Below, one piece after another: positions 34,285 through 43,505 of a stretch of DNA of 64,000 nucleotides. Numbering within the stretch: position 1 is the first letter of the stretch; the number at the start of each line of letters is the position of its first letter. The notes beneath the pieces were generated by a model. That model searched no databases. It was given only the letters and a program-made list of their open reading frames with translations, and was not told where the DNA came from. The translations under genes and the position numbers were made by a program. This DNA is from Anaeromyxobacter soli (GTDB lineage: Bacteria; Myxococcota; Myxococcia; Myxococcales; Anaeromyxobacteraceae): positions 94,482 through 158,481 of the forward strand of contig NZ_JAKZLF010000010.1 of the NCBI RefSeq assembly GCF_022808855.1. Direction: 5' to 3'.

Positions 34285-34866
34285 TCAGCGATCCAGGCAC
34301 ATCGGGTAGAGCGGCTGCGCCTCCGCGACCACGTCCGCCGCCGGCCGCGCGGGGCCCGGAGGCGTCGCCCGGCCGCCCGGATCCTGCCGGACGACGGGCC
34401 GCGCCCGCGGGCCCCAGTGGAGCCCCACCGAGCTCCCGGCGGCGACGCCGGCGAGCTGCACCGGGATCACCACCCAGAAGCGCGGCGCGGCGAGGTACCC
34501 CGCGCCGAGCGCGGCGGCGTGGCCCAGGTTCGCGAGGAGCAAGGCCTTCCAGAAGCCGCCCGCGGCGGGGCTCACGCGCGCCAGCCGCGCGGCCACGGTC
34601 GCGCCGAGCGGCGGCAGGAGGAGCGCGGCGCCCGCCAGCGCGAAGGCGGCGGTGCGGAAGTTGCCGGCGGTGGGCGAGAAGGTGTCGTTCGCGAAGAGCT
34701 GGAGCGTGGCGTAGCCGAGCCCCACCACGAGCGCGTCGCCCGCGAGCACGCCGAGGCCGGCCGCGGCGAGCTCCCGCCCCTGGAACGCGCCGGCGTCGAG
34801 CGAGGGCTGCGGGGCAAAGGAGGGGCTCGCGGCGACGAGCTGCAGGGCGAGCGCGAACGCGACCAT
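34285..34866 (-). CDS. Hypothetical multi-pass membrane protein
   Basis: About 193 residues from ATG 34866. A signal-like helix (MVAFALALQLVAASP) is followed by three or four hydrophobic stretches (LAAAGLGVLAGDALVVGL; AALLLPPLGATVAARL; LLLANLGHAAALGAGYLAAP). The C-terminus is Pro/Arg-rich and ends QPLYPMCLDR. A TTG at 34920 would add 18 residues. I do not recognise a family. It lies upstream of pruA on the same strand, separated by 124 bases. Confidence 0.5.
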   Translation of the reverse strand: MVAFALALQLVAASPSFAPQPSLDAGAFQGRELAAAGLGVLAGDALVVGLGYATLQLFANDTFSPTAGNFRTAAFALAGAALLLPPLGATVAARLARVSPAAGGFWKALLLANLGHAAALGAGYLAAPRFWVVIPVQLAGVAAGSSVGLHWGPRARPVVRQDPGGRATPPGPARPAADVVAEAQPLYPMCLDR

Positions 34867-35008
34867 CGCCTGAACGATGGCTCGCCCGCGCCGGCGAGGA
34901 GCGCCTGCGCGGGGAGGCAAGACGGGGAGGCCCCGACGGCGGCGCGTGGCGATGCACCGCGGGTGTATGCGCGTCGGGGAGCGGCCGCGCGCCCGAGGGG
35001 CGCCGGGC

Positions 35009-36376
35009 TCAGCGCCCGCCCGGCTCCTCGCCTCCCCCGGCGAGCCCGTACTTGCGCAGCTTGTCGTGCAGCGTGACGCGCGACATGCCGAGCCGGCGCG
35101 CCGCCTCGCTGCGGTTCCCCTCCGCCGCGCGCAGGGCCTCGACGACGAGCCCGCGCTCGAACGCCTCGACGCGCTGCTTGAGCGAGGGCGCCGCGCCGAC
35201 GTCGCCGGCCGGGACCGCGCCGCCGGGCAGGAGCGAGAGGTCGAGCCCCTCGGGCGGGGAGAGCGCGACGAGCCCCTCGATCGCGTTCTCGAGCTCGCGC
35301 ACGTTCCCCGGCCAGGCGTGGGCGGCGAGCCGGTCCACGAGCGCGTCCGGCACCGCCAGCGAGGCGAGCCCGAAGCGCTCCGCGAAGCGCTGGAGGAAGT
35401 GGCGCGCGAGGACCGGGATGTCCTCGGGCCGGTCGCGCAGGGGCGGGACGCGGAGCTGGACCACGTCGAGCCGGTAGTAGAGGTCCTCGCGGAACCTCCC
35501 CGTCCGCACGAGCTCCGGCAGATCGCGGTGCGTCGCCGCGAGCACGCGCACGTCCACCTTCCGCGTCCGCTCCTCGCCGACCGGGCGCACCTCGCCCTCC
35601 TGCAGGACCCGGAGGAGCTTCCCCTGCGCCGAGGGCGCGAGCTCGCCCACCTCGTCGAGCAGGATGGTCCCGCCGTCCGCCTCGCCGAAGAGGCCGGGCC
35701 GCGCGCGCACCGCGCCGGTGAAGGCGCCCTTCGCGTGCCCGAACAGCTCGGCCTCCGCGAGCTCCGGCGTGAGCGCCGCGCAGTTGAAGCGGACGAAGGG
35801 CCGGTCGGCGCGGCGCGAGGCGCGCACGATCGCCTCGGCGACCCGCTCCTTGCCCGTGCCGCTCTCGCCCGTGATGAGCACGGTCACGTCGCGCGGCGCC
35901 ACCCGCGCGACGAGCACGGCGAGCCGCCGCATCGCCTCCGAGGCGAACACCATGGAGCGCGAGAGCACGAGCTCGCCCTGCAGCCGCTCGTTGTCGTGCG
36001 TGAGCCGGACCGCCTCGAGCGCCCGCCGCACCACCGCGAGCAGCTCGTCCGTCTCGAACGGCTTCTTGAAGTAGTCGTAGGCCCCCGCCTTCATCGCCTC
36101 GACGGCCTGCCGCTCCGAGCCGTGCGCCGTGACGAGCACGACGCGCGGCGCGCCCGGCCGTCCGGCGACCCGGCGCAGGAGCTCCATGCCGTCCATGCCC
36201 GGCATGCGCAGGTCCGTCACGACGAGGTCGGCCGGCGTGGTCTCGAGCCGCGCGAGCGCGGCGGCGCCGTCCGCCGCCTCGTCCACCGCGAGCCCCTCGC
36301 TCTCCAGGATCTCGCGCAGCGTGTAGCGGACGCCGGGATCGTCGTCGACGACGAGGACGCGCGCGAGCGGGCTCAT
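35009..36376 (-). CDS. NtrC-family sigma-54-dependent response regulator
   Basis: A 455-residue activator. The receiver (DDDPGVRY, Asp55 in LVVTDLRMPG, Lys in YDYFKKPF) precedes an AAA+ domain with GESGTGKE, the sigma-54-contacting GAFTGA and the R-finger part VPPLRDRPEDIP. A C-terminal Fis-type helix-turn-helix (NRSEAARRLGMSRVTLHDKL) follows. It drives transcription from sigma-54 promoters after phosphorylation. The ATG overlaps the kinase stop (ATGA). TolC lies upstream in the same direction and may be its co-transcribed neighbour. Confidence 0.94.
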   Translation of the reverse strand: MSPLARVLVVDDDPGVRYTLREILESEGLAVDEAADGAAALARLETTPADLVVTDLRMPGMDGMELLRRVAGRPGAPRVVLVTAHGSERQAVEAMKAGAYDYFKKPFETDELLAVVRRALEAVRLTHDNERLQGELVLSRSMVFASEAMRRLAVLVARVAPRDVTVLITGESGTGKERVAEAIVRASRRADRPFVRFNCAALTPELAEAELFGHAKGAFTGAVRARPGLFGEADGGTILLDEVGELAPSAQGKLLRVLQEGEVRPVGEERTRKVDVRVLAATHRDLPELVRTGRFREDLYYRLDVVQLRVPPLRDRPEDIPVLARHFLQRFAERFGLASLAVPDALVDRLAAHAWPGNVRELENAIEGLVALSPPEGLDLSLLPGGAVPAGDVGAAPSLKQRVEAFERGLVVEALRAAEGNRSEAARRLGMSRVTLHDKLRKYGLAGGGEEPGGR

Positions 36377-37689
36377 GCCGCGTACCCCCCGCTCCCTGCC
36401 GCGGGCGGCAGGACGAGCTCGGCGATCGTGCCGCCCCCGGGCCGCGGGGCGAGGACGAGGTCGCCCCCGTGCTGCCGGGCGAGGGCGCGCGCGATGGTGA
36501 GCCCCAGCCCGGAGCCGCGCGGCTTCGTCGTCGCGCCTGGCGAGAAGAGCGAGTCCTGTACCGCCGGATCGACGCCGCGGCCGCGGTCGAGCACCCGCAC
36601 GCGCGCCGCGCCGTCCGCGCCGCGCGCGACGTCGAGCTCGACCGCCGCGCGCGCCGGGCTCGCGTCGAGCGCGTTCTGCACGAGGTTCATGAGGATCTGC
36701 TTCACCTTGCGGGGATCGCAGCGGGCGGAGACGCCCTCGGCGCGCACGGTGACCGCGACGTCCCGCTCGCGCGCCATCCCCTCGTGCAGCGCCGCGACCT
36801 CGCGGCACAGCGCGCCCAGGTCCGCGTCGCCGAGCGCGAGCGGGACGAGCGGCCGAGAGAAGTTCAGGAACTCGTCGAGGATCGCCTGCATGCGATCGAC
36901 CTCGCGCCGGAGCACCTGCAGCCGCTCGGAGGCCTTCCCCTCGTGCACCCCGGGCGCCAGCAGGCCCGCGAGGCCCTTCACGCTGGCGAGCGGGTTCTTG
37001 AGCTCGTGGGCGATCTCCGCCGAGAGCGCGGTCAGCTCCTCGGCGCGCTGCGCGTGCGCCTCGAGCGAGGCCTGCTGCGCCGAGAGCGCGCGCAGGATCA
37101 TCCGGTCGAAGGACCAGCGCAGCGCGCGGCCCGCGCCGCTCGAGAACAGGAACACGAGCGAGAGCATCGCGGCGTGCGTGTAGAGGTAGGCCGGCGGTCC
37201 GACCCGCGCGCCGCCGCCGAAGACGTGGAGGTTCAGCTCGGCCGGCGCGCCCGTCGCCCCGAGCGCGGCGAGGGTGAACACCGCCGCGATCTGCACGCCG
37301 GAGAGGAGGAAGCTCATGCGCCAGGGCAGGAAGACGCCGGCGATCATCCCGAGCGGCACGGCGATGTAGAGGAACGGGCTCGCGAGCCCGCCCGTGACGG
37401 CGGTGATCGCCATCTGCCAGAACGTCGCGACGACGAGGTTCCGCGGGATCGCGCCCGGCCGGAACCCCACCCGCCGGAAGCGCACCCACTCGGCGACGAA
37501 GAACACGCACATCCCGACGACCGCGACGAGGAGCGCGACGCGGCGCCAGGCGGCGGGCTCCACCCAGGCGAGCCAGAGCGCCAGCACCACGATCGGCGGG
37601 AGCGCCGCGAGCCTGCCTCCGGCCATCTTCCCGAACAGCCGGGAGACCTCCTCGTGCTGGATCTCGCGGTGGCCGGGGGGAGTGGGCAT
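36373..37689 (-). CDS. Membrane sensor histidine kinase of the NtrC-type pair
   Basis: A kinase of 438 residues. About five or six hydrophobic segments fill residues ~28-190 with no large periplasmic domain. Then come His228 in AEIAHELKNPLASVKG and an ATPase domain with NLVQNALDAS, DRGRGVD and GSGLGLTIAR. Start ATG 37689 is used; an ATG at 37737 would add 16 residues. It partners the overlapping NtrC-type regulator. The signal may be a membrane or lipid state because the sensor is almost all transmembrane. Confidence 0.9.
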   Translation of the reverse strand: MPTPPGHREIQHEEVSRLFGKMAGGRLAALPPIVVLALWLAWVEPAAWRRVALLVAVVGMCVFFVAEWVRFRRVGFRPGAIPRNLVVATFWQMAITAVTGGLASPFLYIAVPLGMIAGVFLPWRMSFLLSGVQIAAVFTLAALGATGAPAELNLHVFGGGARVGPPAYLYTHAAMLSLVFLFSSGAGRALRWSFDRMILRALSAQQASLEAHAQRAEELTALSAEIAHELKNPLASVKGLAGLLAPGVHEGKASERLQVLRREVDRMQAILDEFLNFSRPLVPLALGDADLGALCREVAALHEGMARERDVAVTVRAEGVSARCDPRKVKQILMNLVQNALDASPARAAVELDVARGADGAARVRVLDRGRGVDPAVQDSLFSPGATTKPRGSGLGLTIARALARQHGGDLVLAPRPGGGTIAELVLPPAAGSGGYAA

Positions 37690-37745
37690 GGGCTCGTTCC
37701 GGCCCGGAAGGATACGTTCGCCCGTGCGCCGCCGCATGATTCTCC

Positions 37746-39146
37746 TCAGGGCGCCCGGCCCGCGGCCCGGTCGAGGGCGATGCGCGCCTGGGCGGCGCGC
37801 GCGCGCGCGTCGGCGAGCTGGATGTCCGCCGCGTACTCGCGATCGTTGGCGTCGATGACGTCGAGGCTCGAGGCCACGCCCGCCTCGTAGCTGCGCCGCG
37901 CGGACGCGGCCGCGTCCGCGGCGAGGCCGCGCTGCGTCCCCGCGAGCCGGAGCCGCTCGACGGCGACGCCGAGATCCCGGTGCGCGTCCTCCACCTGCTG
38001 CACCACCCCGAGCCGCTCCGCCTCGGCCGCCGCCTCCGCGCCGGCGCGCTGCGCCTCGGCCTCGCGGCGCTTCCCGTAGCGGAGGCCGCCGTCGTAGAGC
38101 GGCCAGGAGAGGTCCACCGTGGCGCGCCAGCCGTCCTTCTCGCCGGTGGGGTACGCGACGTCCGAGCGGAAGATCGAGGCGCCCGCGGAGAGCTGCGGCG
38201 CGAGCCGCGCCCAGGCGCCGCGCACCTGCGCGTCGGCCGCGTCCACCCGGGCGCGCCGCGAGGCGAGCTCCGGGCGGCCGGCGAGCGCCGCCGCGACGAG
38301 GCCGTCGCGCTCCTCCGTCGACGCGTCCGCCGGCGAGGCGGGGACCTCGATCCGCACCGGCGTCTCGCGGCCGAGGAGGATCCCGAGCGCGAGGCGCGCC
38401 CGCTCGAGCTCGGCCCGCGCGCGCACGAGATCGCTCTCCCGCCGGACCTGCTCGGTGCGAGCCCGCAGCGCGTCGAGCGGCGCCGCGGTGCCCGCGGTGA
38501 CCCGCCGATCGGCGCTCCGCGCGAGCTCGGCCGCGCTCGCGGCCGCGTGCTCGGAGGCGGTGACCGCCTCCTCCGCCGCGATGGCCGCGTGCGCCGCCTG
38601 CGCGAAGCCGGCGCGCACGTCGCTCCGCGCCGCGTCGGCCGAGAGCGCCGCCGCCCGCGCGCCGCTGCGCGCGGCGGAGAGCTCGAACCAGGCGTTCGGC
38701 ACGAGGATGGGCACGCGCGCCGCGCCGGAGACGACGAGCTGCTCGAGCGGCTGGATCGCGATCGGCGCGGGCGGCTTCTGGCCCGGCTGCAGCGGGAGCA
38801 GCGCGCCGAGAGAGACGATCGCGTCGTCGCTGTTCCGCGTGTAGGTCGCGCCCGCGGAGAGGGTGGGGAGGAGCGGGGCGGCGGCCTGCCGCGCGACGCC
38901 CGAGGCCTCGTCCGCGCGGGCGCGGGCCTGGGCGAGGGTGAGGTTCTGCGCGTCGAGCTCGGCGAGGGCGGCGGAGAGGGACAGCGTGGCGGGGGCGGGC
39001 TGGGTCGAGCCCGGCGTCGGGGCCGGGGTCGGAGTCGAGGTCGAGGTGGGCGCCGGCCCCGAGGTCGAGGTCGGCGTCCCGGTCGACGCCGCCGTCGCCC
39101 CTGCCGCTCCGGTCACCATCCACACCATCAGCACGGTCTCGATCAT
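37746..39146 (-). CDS. TolC-family outer-membrane efflux protein
   Basis: A protein of 466 residues. A signal peptide (IETVLMVWMVTGAAGATAAS) is followed by a Thr/Ser/Pro-rich segment encoded by a hexanucleotide-like repeat (next entry). Two TolC-type repeats carry long coiled alpha-helices (SLSAALAELDAQNLTLAQAR; LGVVQQVEDAHRDLGVAV). ATG 39146 follows GGGAGGAACGGG. It is divergent from the membrane-fusion protein and probably forms the outer-membrane duct of that exporter. Confidence 0.9.
   Translation of the reverse strand: MIETVLMVWMVTGAAGATAASTGTPTSTSGPAPTSTSTPTPAPTPGSTQPAPATLSLSAALAELDAQNLTLAQARARADEASGVARQAAAPLLPTLSAGATYTRNSDDAIVSLGALLPLQPGQKPPAPIAIQPLEQLVVSGAARVPILVPNAWFELSAARSGARAAALSADAARSDVRAGFAQAAHAAIAAEEAVTASEHAAASAAELARSADRRVTAGTAAPLDALRARTEQVRRESDLVRARAELERARLALGILLGRETPVRIEVPASPADASTEERDGLVAAALAGRPELASRRARVDAADAQVRGAWARLAPQLSAGASIFRSDVAYPTGEKDGWRATVDLSWPLYDGGLRYGKRREAEAQRAGAEAAAEAERLGVVQQVEDAHRDLGVAVERLRLAGTQRGLAADAAASARRSYEAGVASSLDVIDANDREYAADIQLADARARAAQARIALDRAAGRAP
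39001..39090. repeat. GAGGTC-type repeat inside the TolC gene
   Basis: Imperfect repeats of GTCGAG/GTCGGG units across about 90 bases encode the Thr-Ser-Pro-rich stretch just after the TolC signal peptide. The same motif recurs outside genes at 49350-49373 and 61898-61931, so it is likely a DNA-level repeat that has invaded or expanded here. Confidence 0.6.
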
Positions 39147-39264
39147 CCCGTTCCTCCCTCGGCGCGCTCGCCGGGCAGCGGCGGTAGAGCAAGCCCGGTG
39201 CCCATCGGCGCGCGCTGCGCCAGCGCGCACTTGCGTGCGTGCAGCCCCGAACGAGCTGTGAACC

Positions 39265-39287
39265 AATCCGAACGGGCCTGTCGGATT
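39265..39287. promoter_or_regulatory. Inverted repeat in the TolC/membrane-fusion divergent region
   Basis: AATCCGA (39265-39271) and TCGGATT (39281-39287) are exact reverse complements with a 9-base spacer. They lie midway between the divergent TolC and membrane-fusion starts. This is where an operator for both would sit. No TetR or MarR gene is adjacent, so the binding protein is unknown. Confidence 0.5.
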
Positions 39288-39418
39288 TCCTTACGATAGA
39301 GCGAGGTCTCCTCGCGGAAACAGGGGCTTCCGGGGCGGCGGGGGACGGGGACCCGCGCGGCACGCGCCTTGCGCTCTGGACAGCGCCCCGCCCGGCGGCG
39401 GGACAGGAGAGCCCACCG

Positions 39419-40459
39419 ATGCGTCGAGTCGTCGTCATCCTCGTCGTGCTCACGGTCGTCCTCGCGAGCCTCATCGCGCTGCGCCTCTGGACGCAGGCGC
39501 GGGCGCTCGCCGCGCCCTCCGGCGGGTCGGGGGAGATCGAGGGGACGGACGTCGACCTCTCCTCGCGCGTCGGGGCGCGCATCCTCGAGCTCCGCATCCG
39601 GGAGGGCGATCGCGTGAAGGCCGGTGACCTGCTCGTCCGGCTCGACTGCGCCGACCCGGCCGCGCAGCTCGCCGAGGCGGAGGCGCGGCTCGCGGCGGCG
39701 AAGGCGCAGGCGGTCGCGGCGGGCGCGCAGATCCAGGCATCGCAGCGCGCGCGCACGGCGGCGGGCGCCTCCGAGGAGGCGGCGCGGGCGCAGGCGTCCG
39801 CGCTCGCGGCGCAGCGCGACGCGGCGGCCCGGCAGGCGAAGCGGCTCGAGGCGCTCCCGCAGGACGTGCCCGCCTCGAGCATCGACCAGACGCAGGCCTC
39901 CGCGGCCGGGCTCGAGCACCAGACCACGGCGGCGAAGGCGCAGGCGATCGCGAGCGCCGCCCAGGTCCGCGCCGCCGAGGTCGGGATCCGCTCGGCGAGC
40001 GCGCAGGCCGAGGCCGCGGTGGCGCAGATGCGCGCGGCCGAGGCGTCGGTGGAGCGCGCGAGGCTGCTCGTCGGCGAGTGCGAGGTGCGCGCGCCGCGCG
40101 ACGCGGAGGTGGCGACGCTCCCGCACGAGGCAGGGGAGCTCGTCTCGCCCGGCGCGACCCTGGTCCGGCTCGTCGATCTCACCGAGGTGAAGGCCACCTT
40201 CTACCTGCCCAACGCGGAGGTGGGGGCCGTGAAGCCCGGCGCGAAGGCCACGGTCGTCGCGGACGCGTTCCCGGACGAGCGGTTCGAGGGCACGGTCCGC
40301 ACGGTGGCGCTCGAGGCCGAGTTCACGCCGCGCAACATCCAGACCCGCACCGACCGCGACCGGCTCGTCTACCCGGTCGAGGTGACGGTGAAGAACCGCG
40401 ACGGCAAGCTGCGCGCGGGGATGCCCGTGCAGGTCACGATCGGCGAGGGGAGGCGCTAG
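39419..40459 (+). CDS. HlyD/YbhG-type membrane-fusion protein
   Basis: A periplasmic adaptor of 346 residues. One N-terminal transmembrane helix (VVVILVVLTVVLASLIALRL) precedes a lipoyl-type half (VDLSSRVGARILELRIREGD), a long Ala/Gln-rich coiled-coil hairpin (~75-215), the second lipoyl half (CEVRAPRDAEVATL) and a beta-barrel (VKATFYLPNAEV; VEVTVKNRDGKLRAGMPVQV). The ATG follows ACAGGAGAGCC. It links the ABC pump to the TolC protein. The ABC gene follows immediately. Confidence 0.93.
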   Translation: MRRVVVILVVLTVVLASLIALRLWTQARALAAPSGGSGEIEGTDVDLSSRVGARILELRIREGDRVKAGDLLVRLDCADPAAQLAEAEARLAAAKAQAVAAGAQIQASQRARTAAGASEEAARAQASALAAQRDAAARQAKRLEALPQDVPASSIDQTQASAAGLEHQTTAAKAQAIASAAQVRAAEVGIRSASAQAEAAVAQMRAAEASVERARLLVGECEVRAPRDAEVATLPHEAGELVSPGATLVRLVDLTEVKATFYLPNAEVGAVKPGAKATVVADAFPDERFEGTVRTVALEAEFTPRNIQTRTDRDRLVYPVEVTVKNRDGKLRAGMPVQVTIGEGRR

Positions 40460-41413
40460 GTGCAGGAGCTCCACGCCGCGCGCGGCGAGGCCGCCCCGGA
40501 GGCGGGCGCGGGACCGGCGCTCTCGGCGCGCGGCCTCTCGCGCCGCTTCGGCGAGGTGACGGCGCTCGACGGGCTCTCCTTCGAGGTCGGCCGCGGTGAG
40601 CTCTACGGCCTCGTCGGGCCCGACGGCGCCGGCAAGACCACCGCCATCCGTGCGCTCGCCGGGCTCATCCGCCTCGACGGCGGCGAGGCGCGGGTGCTCG
40701 GGCTCGCGGCGGACGACCACGCGGTGCGGGAGCGGGTCGGGCTCATGCCGCAGCAGTTCAGCCTGTACCGCGATCTCTCGGTGGGCGAGAACCTCCGCTT
40801 CTTCTCGCGCGTCTTCGTGCTGCCGCGCGAGGTGTACCGCCGCCGCGCCGAGCGGCTCCTGGAGATCACGCGCCTCGCGCCGTTCCTCGACCGCCGCGCC
40901 GACGCGCTCTCCGGCGGCATGTACAAGAAGCTCGCCCTCGCGTGCGCCCTGCTCCACGAGCCGGAGGTGCTGCTCCTCGACGAGCCGACGAACGGCGTGG
41001 ACCCGGTCTCGCGCCGGGAGCTGTGGGCGCTCCTGCACGAGTTCGTGCACGGCGGCATGACGGTGCTCGTCTCGACGCCGTACATGGACGAGGCCGAGCG
41101 CTGCGGGCGGGTGGGGCTCATGAACCGCGGGCGGCTCCTGCTCGAGGGCGCGCCGCCCGCGCTCATCGCCGGCTTCCGCGACGAGGCGTACGAGGTGCGC
41201 GGAGGGGAGCGCGACCGGGTGGAGGCGGAGCTGGCCCGGACGCCGGCCGTGCGCGCGGCCTCGCCGGCCGGCGAGCGGCTCCGCATCGTGGTGGCCCGCG
41301 GCGCCTCCGCGGAGCTCGCGCGGGCGCTCGCGCCGCTCGGCGCCACGCTGGCGCCCGTGACGCCGGACTTCGAGGACCTGTTCCTGTCGCGGATCCGGGA
41401 GGAGGAGGCATGA
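40460..41413 (+). CDS. ABC transporter ATP-binding protein (exporter, first)
   Basis: An ABC ATPase of 317 residues with Walker A GPDGAGKTT, signature ALSGGMYKKLALA, Walker B VLLLDEPTNGVD and a C-terminal regulatory part (~225-317). Start GTG 40460 touches the stop of the membrane-fusion gene; its stop overlaps the next ATPase (ATGA). An Asp in place of Asn in Walker A (GPDGAG) is seen in the YbhF N-terminal domain. It powers the exporter with its neighbour. Confidence 0.92.
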   Translation: MQELHAARGEAAPEAGAGPALSARGLSRRFGEVTALDGLSFEVGRGELYGLVGPDGAGKTTAIRALAGLIRLDGGEARVLGLAADDHAVRERVGLMPQQFSLYRDLSVGENLRFFSRVFVLPREVYRRRAERLLEITRLAPFLDRRADALSGGMYKKLALACALLHEPEVLLLDEPTNGVDPVSRRELWALLHEFVHGGMTVLVSTPYMDEAERCGRVGLMNRGRLLLEGAPPALIAGFRDEAYEVRGGERDRVEAELARTPAVRAASPAGERLRIVVARGASAELARALAPLGATLAPVTPDFEDLFLSRIREEEA

Positions 41414-42372
41414 GCGCGCCCGGTCCCGGCGCGCCCGTCATCGAGGCGCGAGGGCTCACCCGCCGCTTCGGGGCCTTCACCGCGGTGGACGCGGTGAGCT
41501 TCGAGGTGGAGCGCGGCGAGATCTTCGGCTACCTGGGCGCGAACGGCGCCGGGAAGTCCACCACCATCCGCATGCTGAACGGCCTGCTCGCCCCGACGAG
41601 CGGCACGGCGCGGGTCGCCGGGCACGACGTGGCCGCCGATCCGGACTCCGTGAAGGCGTCCATCGGCTACATGTCGCAGAAGTTCTCCCTCTACCTGGAC
41701 CTTCCGGTGATGGAGAACCTGCTCTTCTTCGGCGGCGCCTACGGCCTCTCCGGCAAGGCGCTCCGCGTGCGCGCCGGAGAGCTGCTCGAGCTCACCGGGC
41801 TCGCCGGGCAGGACGCGGCGATCACCGGCTCGCTGCCCGGGGGCATGCGCCAGCGGCTGGCGCTCGCCGGCGCCATCCTCCACCGGCCCGAGGTGGTGTT
41901 CCTCGACGAGCCCACCGCCGGCGTGGACCCGGTGGCGCGCCGCGCGTTCTGGCGGCTCATCCGCCAGCTGTCCTCGGGCGGGACCACGGTGTTCGTCACC
42001 ACCCACTACCTCGACGAGGCGGAGTACTGCCGGCGCATCGGGCTGATGGTGGACGGACGCCTGGTGGCGCTCGACTCGCCGGCGGGGCTGAAGCGCACCT
42101 GGGTCCCGGACCGCGTGCTGGTCGCGCGGGGACAGGGGCTCGCGGGCGCCGCGGCGGCGCTGGCGGGGCGCGACGGCGTCCGGTCCGTGCAGCCGTTCGG
42201 CGCCGGGCTGCACCTGCGGGTCGATCCGGCCCGCCTCGACGAGGCCGGGGTGGCCCGGATCCTCGCCGCCGCGGGCGCGCGCGAGGTGGCGGTGGACCGC
42301 GCCGAGCCGTCGCTCGAGGACGTGTTCCTGGCGGTCGTGGGGCGCGAGGCGCGAGGGGAGGCCGCGACGTGA
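41410..42372 (+). CDS. ABC transporter ATP-binding protein (exporter, second)
   Basis: An ABC ATPase of 320 residues with Walker A GANGAGKST, signature SLPGGMRQRLALA, Walker B VVFLDEPTAGVD and a C-terminal extension. In E. coli YbhF the two ATPase domains are fused; here they are separate, overlapping genes. It overlaps the preceding ATPase and the following permease by 4 bases each. Confidence 0.93.
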   Translation: MSAPGPGAPVIEARGLTRRFGAFTAVDAVSFEVERGEIFGYLGANGAGKSTTIRMLNGLLAPTSGTARVAGHDVAADPDSVKASIGYMSQKFSLYLDLPVMENLLFFGGAYGLSGKALRVRAGELLELTGLAGQDAAITGSLPGGMRQRLALAGAILHRPEVVFLDEPTAGVDPVARRAFWRLIRQLSSGGTTVFVTTHYLDEAEYCRRIGLMVDGRLVALDSPAGLKRTWVPDRVLVARGQGLAGAAAALAGRDGVRSVQPFGAGLHLRVDPARLDEAGVARILAAAGAREVAVDRAEPSLEDVFLAVVGREARGEAAT

Positions 42373-43505
42373 AGGGTCGAATCGGTCGGTCGCTGGTGCG
42401 GATCTACGCCATGGCCGCGAAGGAAGGGCGCCACATCGTCCGCGATCCGCGGACGCTCTACATGTCGCTCGGGATGCCCGTGCTGCTGCTGTTCCTCTTC
42501 GGCTACGGCGTCGCGTTCGACATCGATCGCATCCCGCTCGCGGTCGTGGACCAGGACCGCACCGAGTCGTCGCGCGCGCTCGTCCACGCGCTCACCGCGT
42601 CGCGCGAGCTCGTCTCGGTGGGCGAGCTCCCGGATCCGGCGGCCGCGCTCGGCGCCTTCCGGAAGGAGCGGGCGGTGGCCGCCCTCGTGGTCGAGAAGGG
42701 CTACGAGCGCGCCCTGCTGGCGCGCGAGGTGGTGCCGGTGCAGCTCCTCGTCGACGGCGCGGACGCGCTCGTCGCGAACCAGCTCCTCGCCAAGGCCGAC
42801 GCGCTCGTCCGCGCCGAGTCCCAGCGCCTGGCCACCGCGGAGGTGGGGGAGAGGACCCCGCCCGTGCGGGTGAAGGTCTGGACCCGGTACAACCCCGACG
42901 GCCGCTCCGCGTTCTACATGGTGCCGGGGCTCGCCGCGTACCTCCTCGCCATCACCGCCGTGCTGCTCACCGCCCTCACCATCGCGGGCGAGTGGGAGCG
43001 CGGCTCGATGGAGCAGCTCTTCGCGTCGCCCATCGGCCGCCTGGAGATCGTCCTCGGCAAGCTCTTGCCCTACCTCGGCCTCGGGCTGCTCGAGTTCCTG
43101 CTCGTGGTGGCGTTCGGGATGACGGCGTTCGACCTGCCGATGCGGGGCAGCGGCTTCGCGCTCGCGACGCTGGGCCTCGTCTTCCTGCTGGGCATGCTGG
43201 GGCAGGGGCTGCTCGTCTCGGTGATCGCCAAGAACCAGACCGTCGCCACGCAGGCCGGCACGATGTCCTCGCTGCTCCCCTCGCTCCTCCTCTCCGGGAT
43301 GATCTTCCCCATCGAGAACATGCCGGTGGTCCTCCAGCAGATCTCGCGGGTGATCCCCGCGCGCTACCTCGTCCACGGGCTCCGCGGCGTGCTGCTCAAG
43401 GGGAACGGCCTCGACGTGCTCTGGCCGGACCTGGTCGCGCTGGCCGTCTTCGCGGTGGTGGTGATCGGCCTCGCCACCGCCCGCTTCCAGCGGAGGCTCG
43501 CGTGA
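42369..43505 (+). CDS. ABC-2 type exporter permease (first)
   Basis: A YbhS/YbhR-like permease of 378 residues. An N-terminal transmembrane helix (LYMSLGMPVLLLFLFGYGVA) is followed by a periplasmic domain (~50-180) and then five hydrophobic helices with EWERGSMEQLFASPI. Start GTG 42369. The periplasmic loop (DQDRTESSRALV) is typical. Overlaps the ATPase and the second permease by 4 bases each. Confidence 0.93.
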   Translation: MKGRIGRSLVRIYAMAAKEGRHIVRDPRTLYMSLGMPVLLLFLFGYGVAFDIDRIPLAVVDQDRTESSRALVHALTASRELVSVGELPDPAAALGAFRKERAVAALVVEKGYERALLAREVVPVQLLVDGADALVANQLLAKADALVRAESQRLATAEVGERTPPVRVKVWTRYNPDGRSAFYMVPGLAAYLLAITAVLLTALTIAGEWERGSMEQLFASPIGRLEIVLGKLLPYLGLGLLEFLLVVAFGMTAFDLPMRGSGFALATLGLVFLLGMLGQGLLVSVIAKNQTVATQAGTMSSLLPSLLLSGMIFPIENMPVVLQQISRVIPARYLVHGLRGVLLKGNGLDVLWPDLVALAVFAVVVIGLATARFQRRLA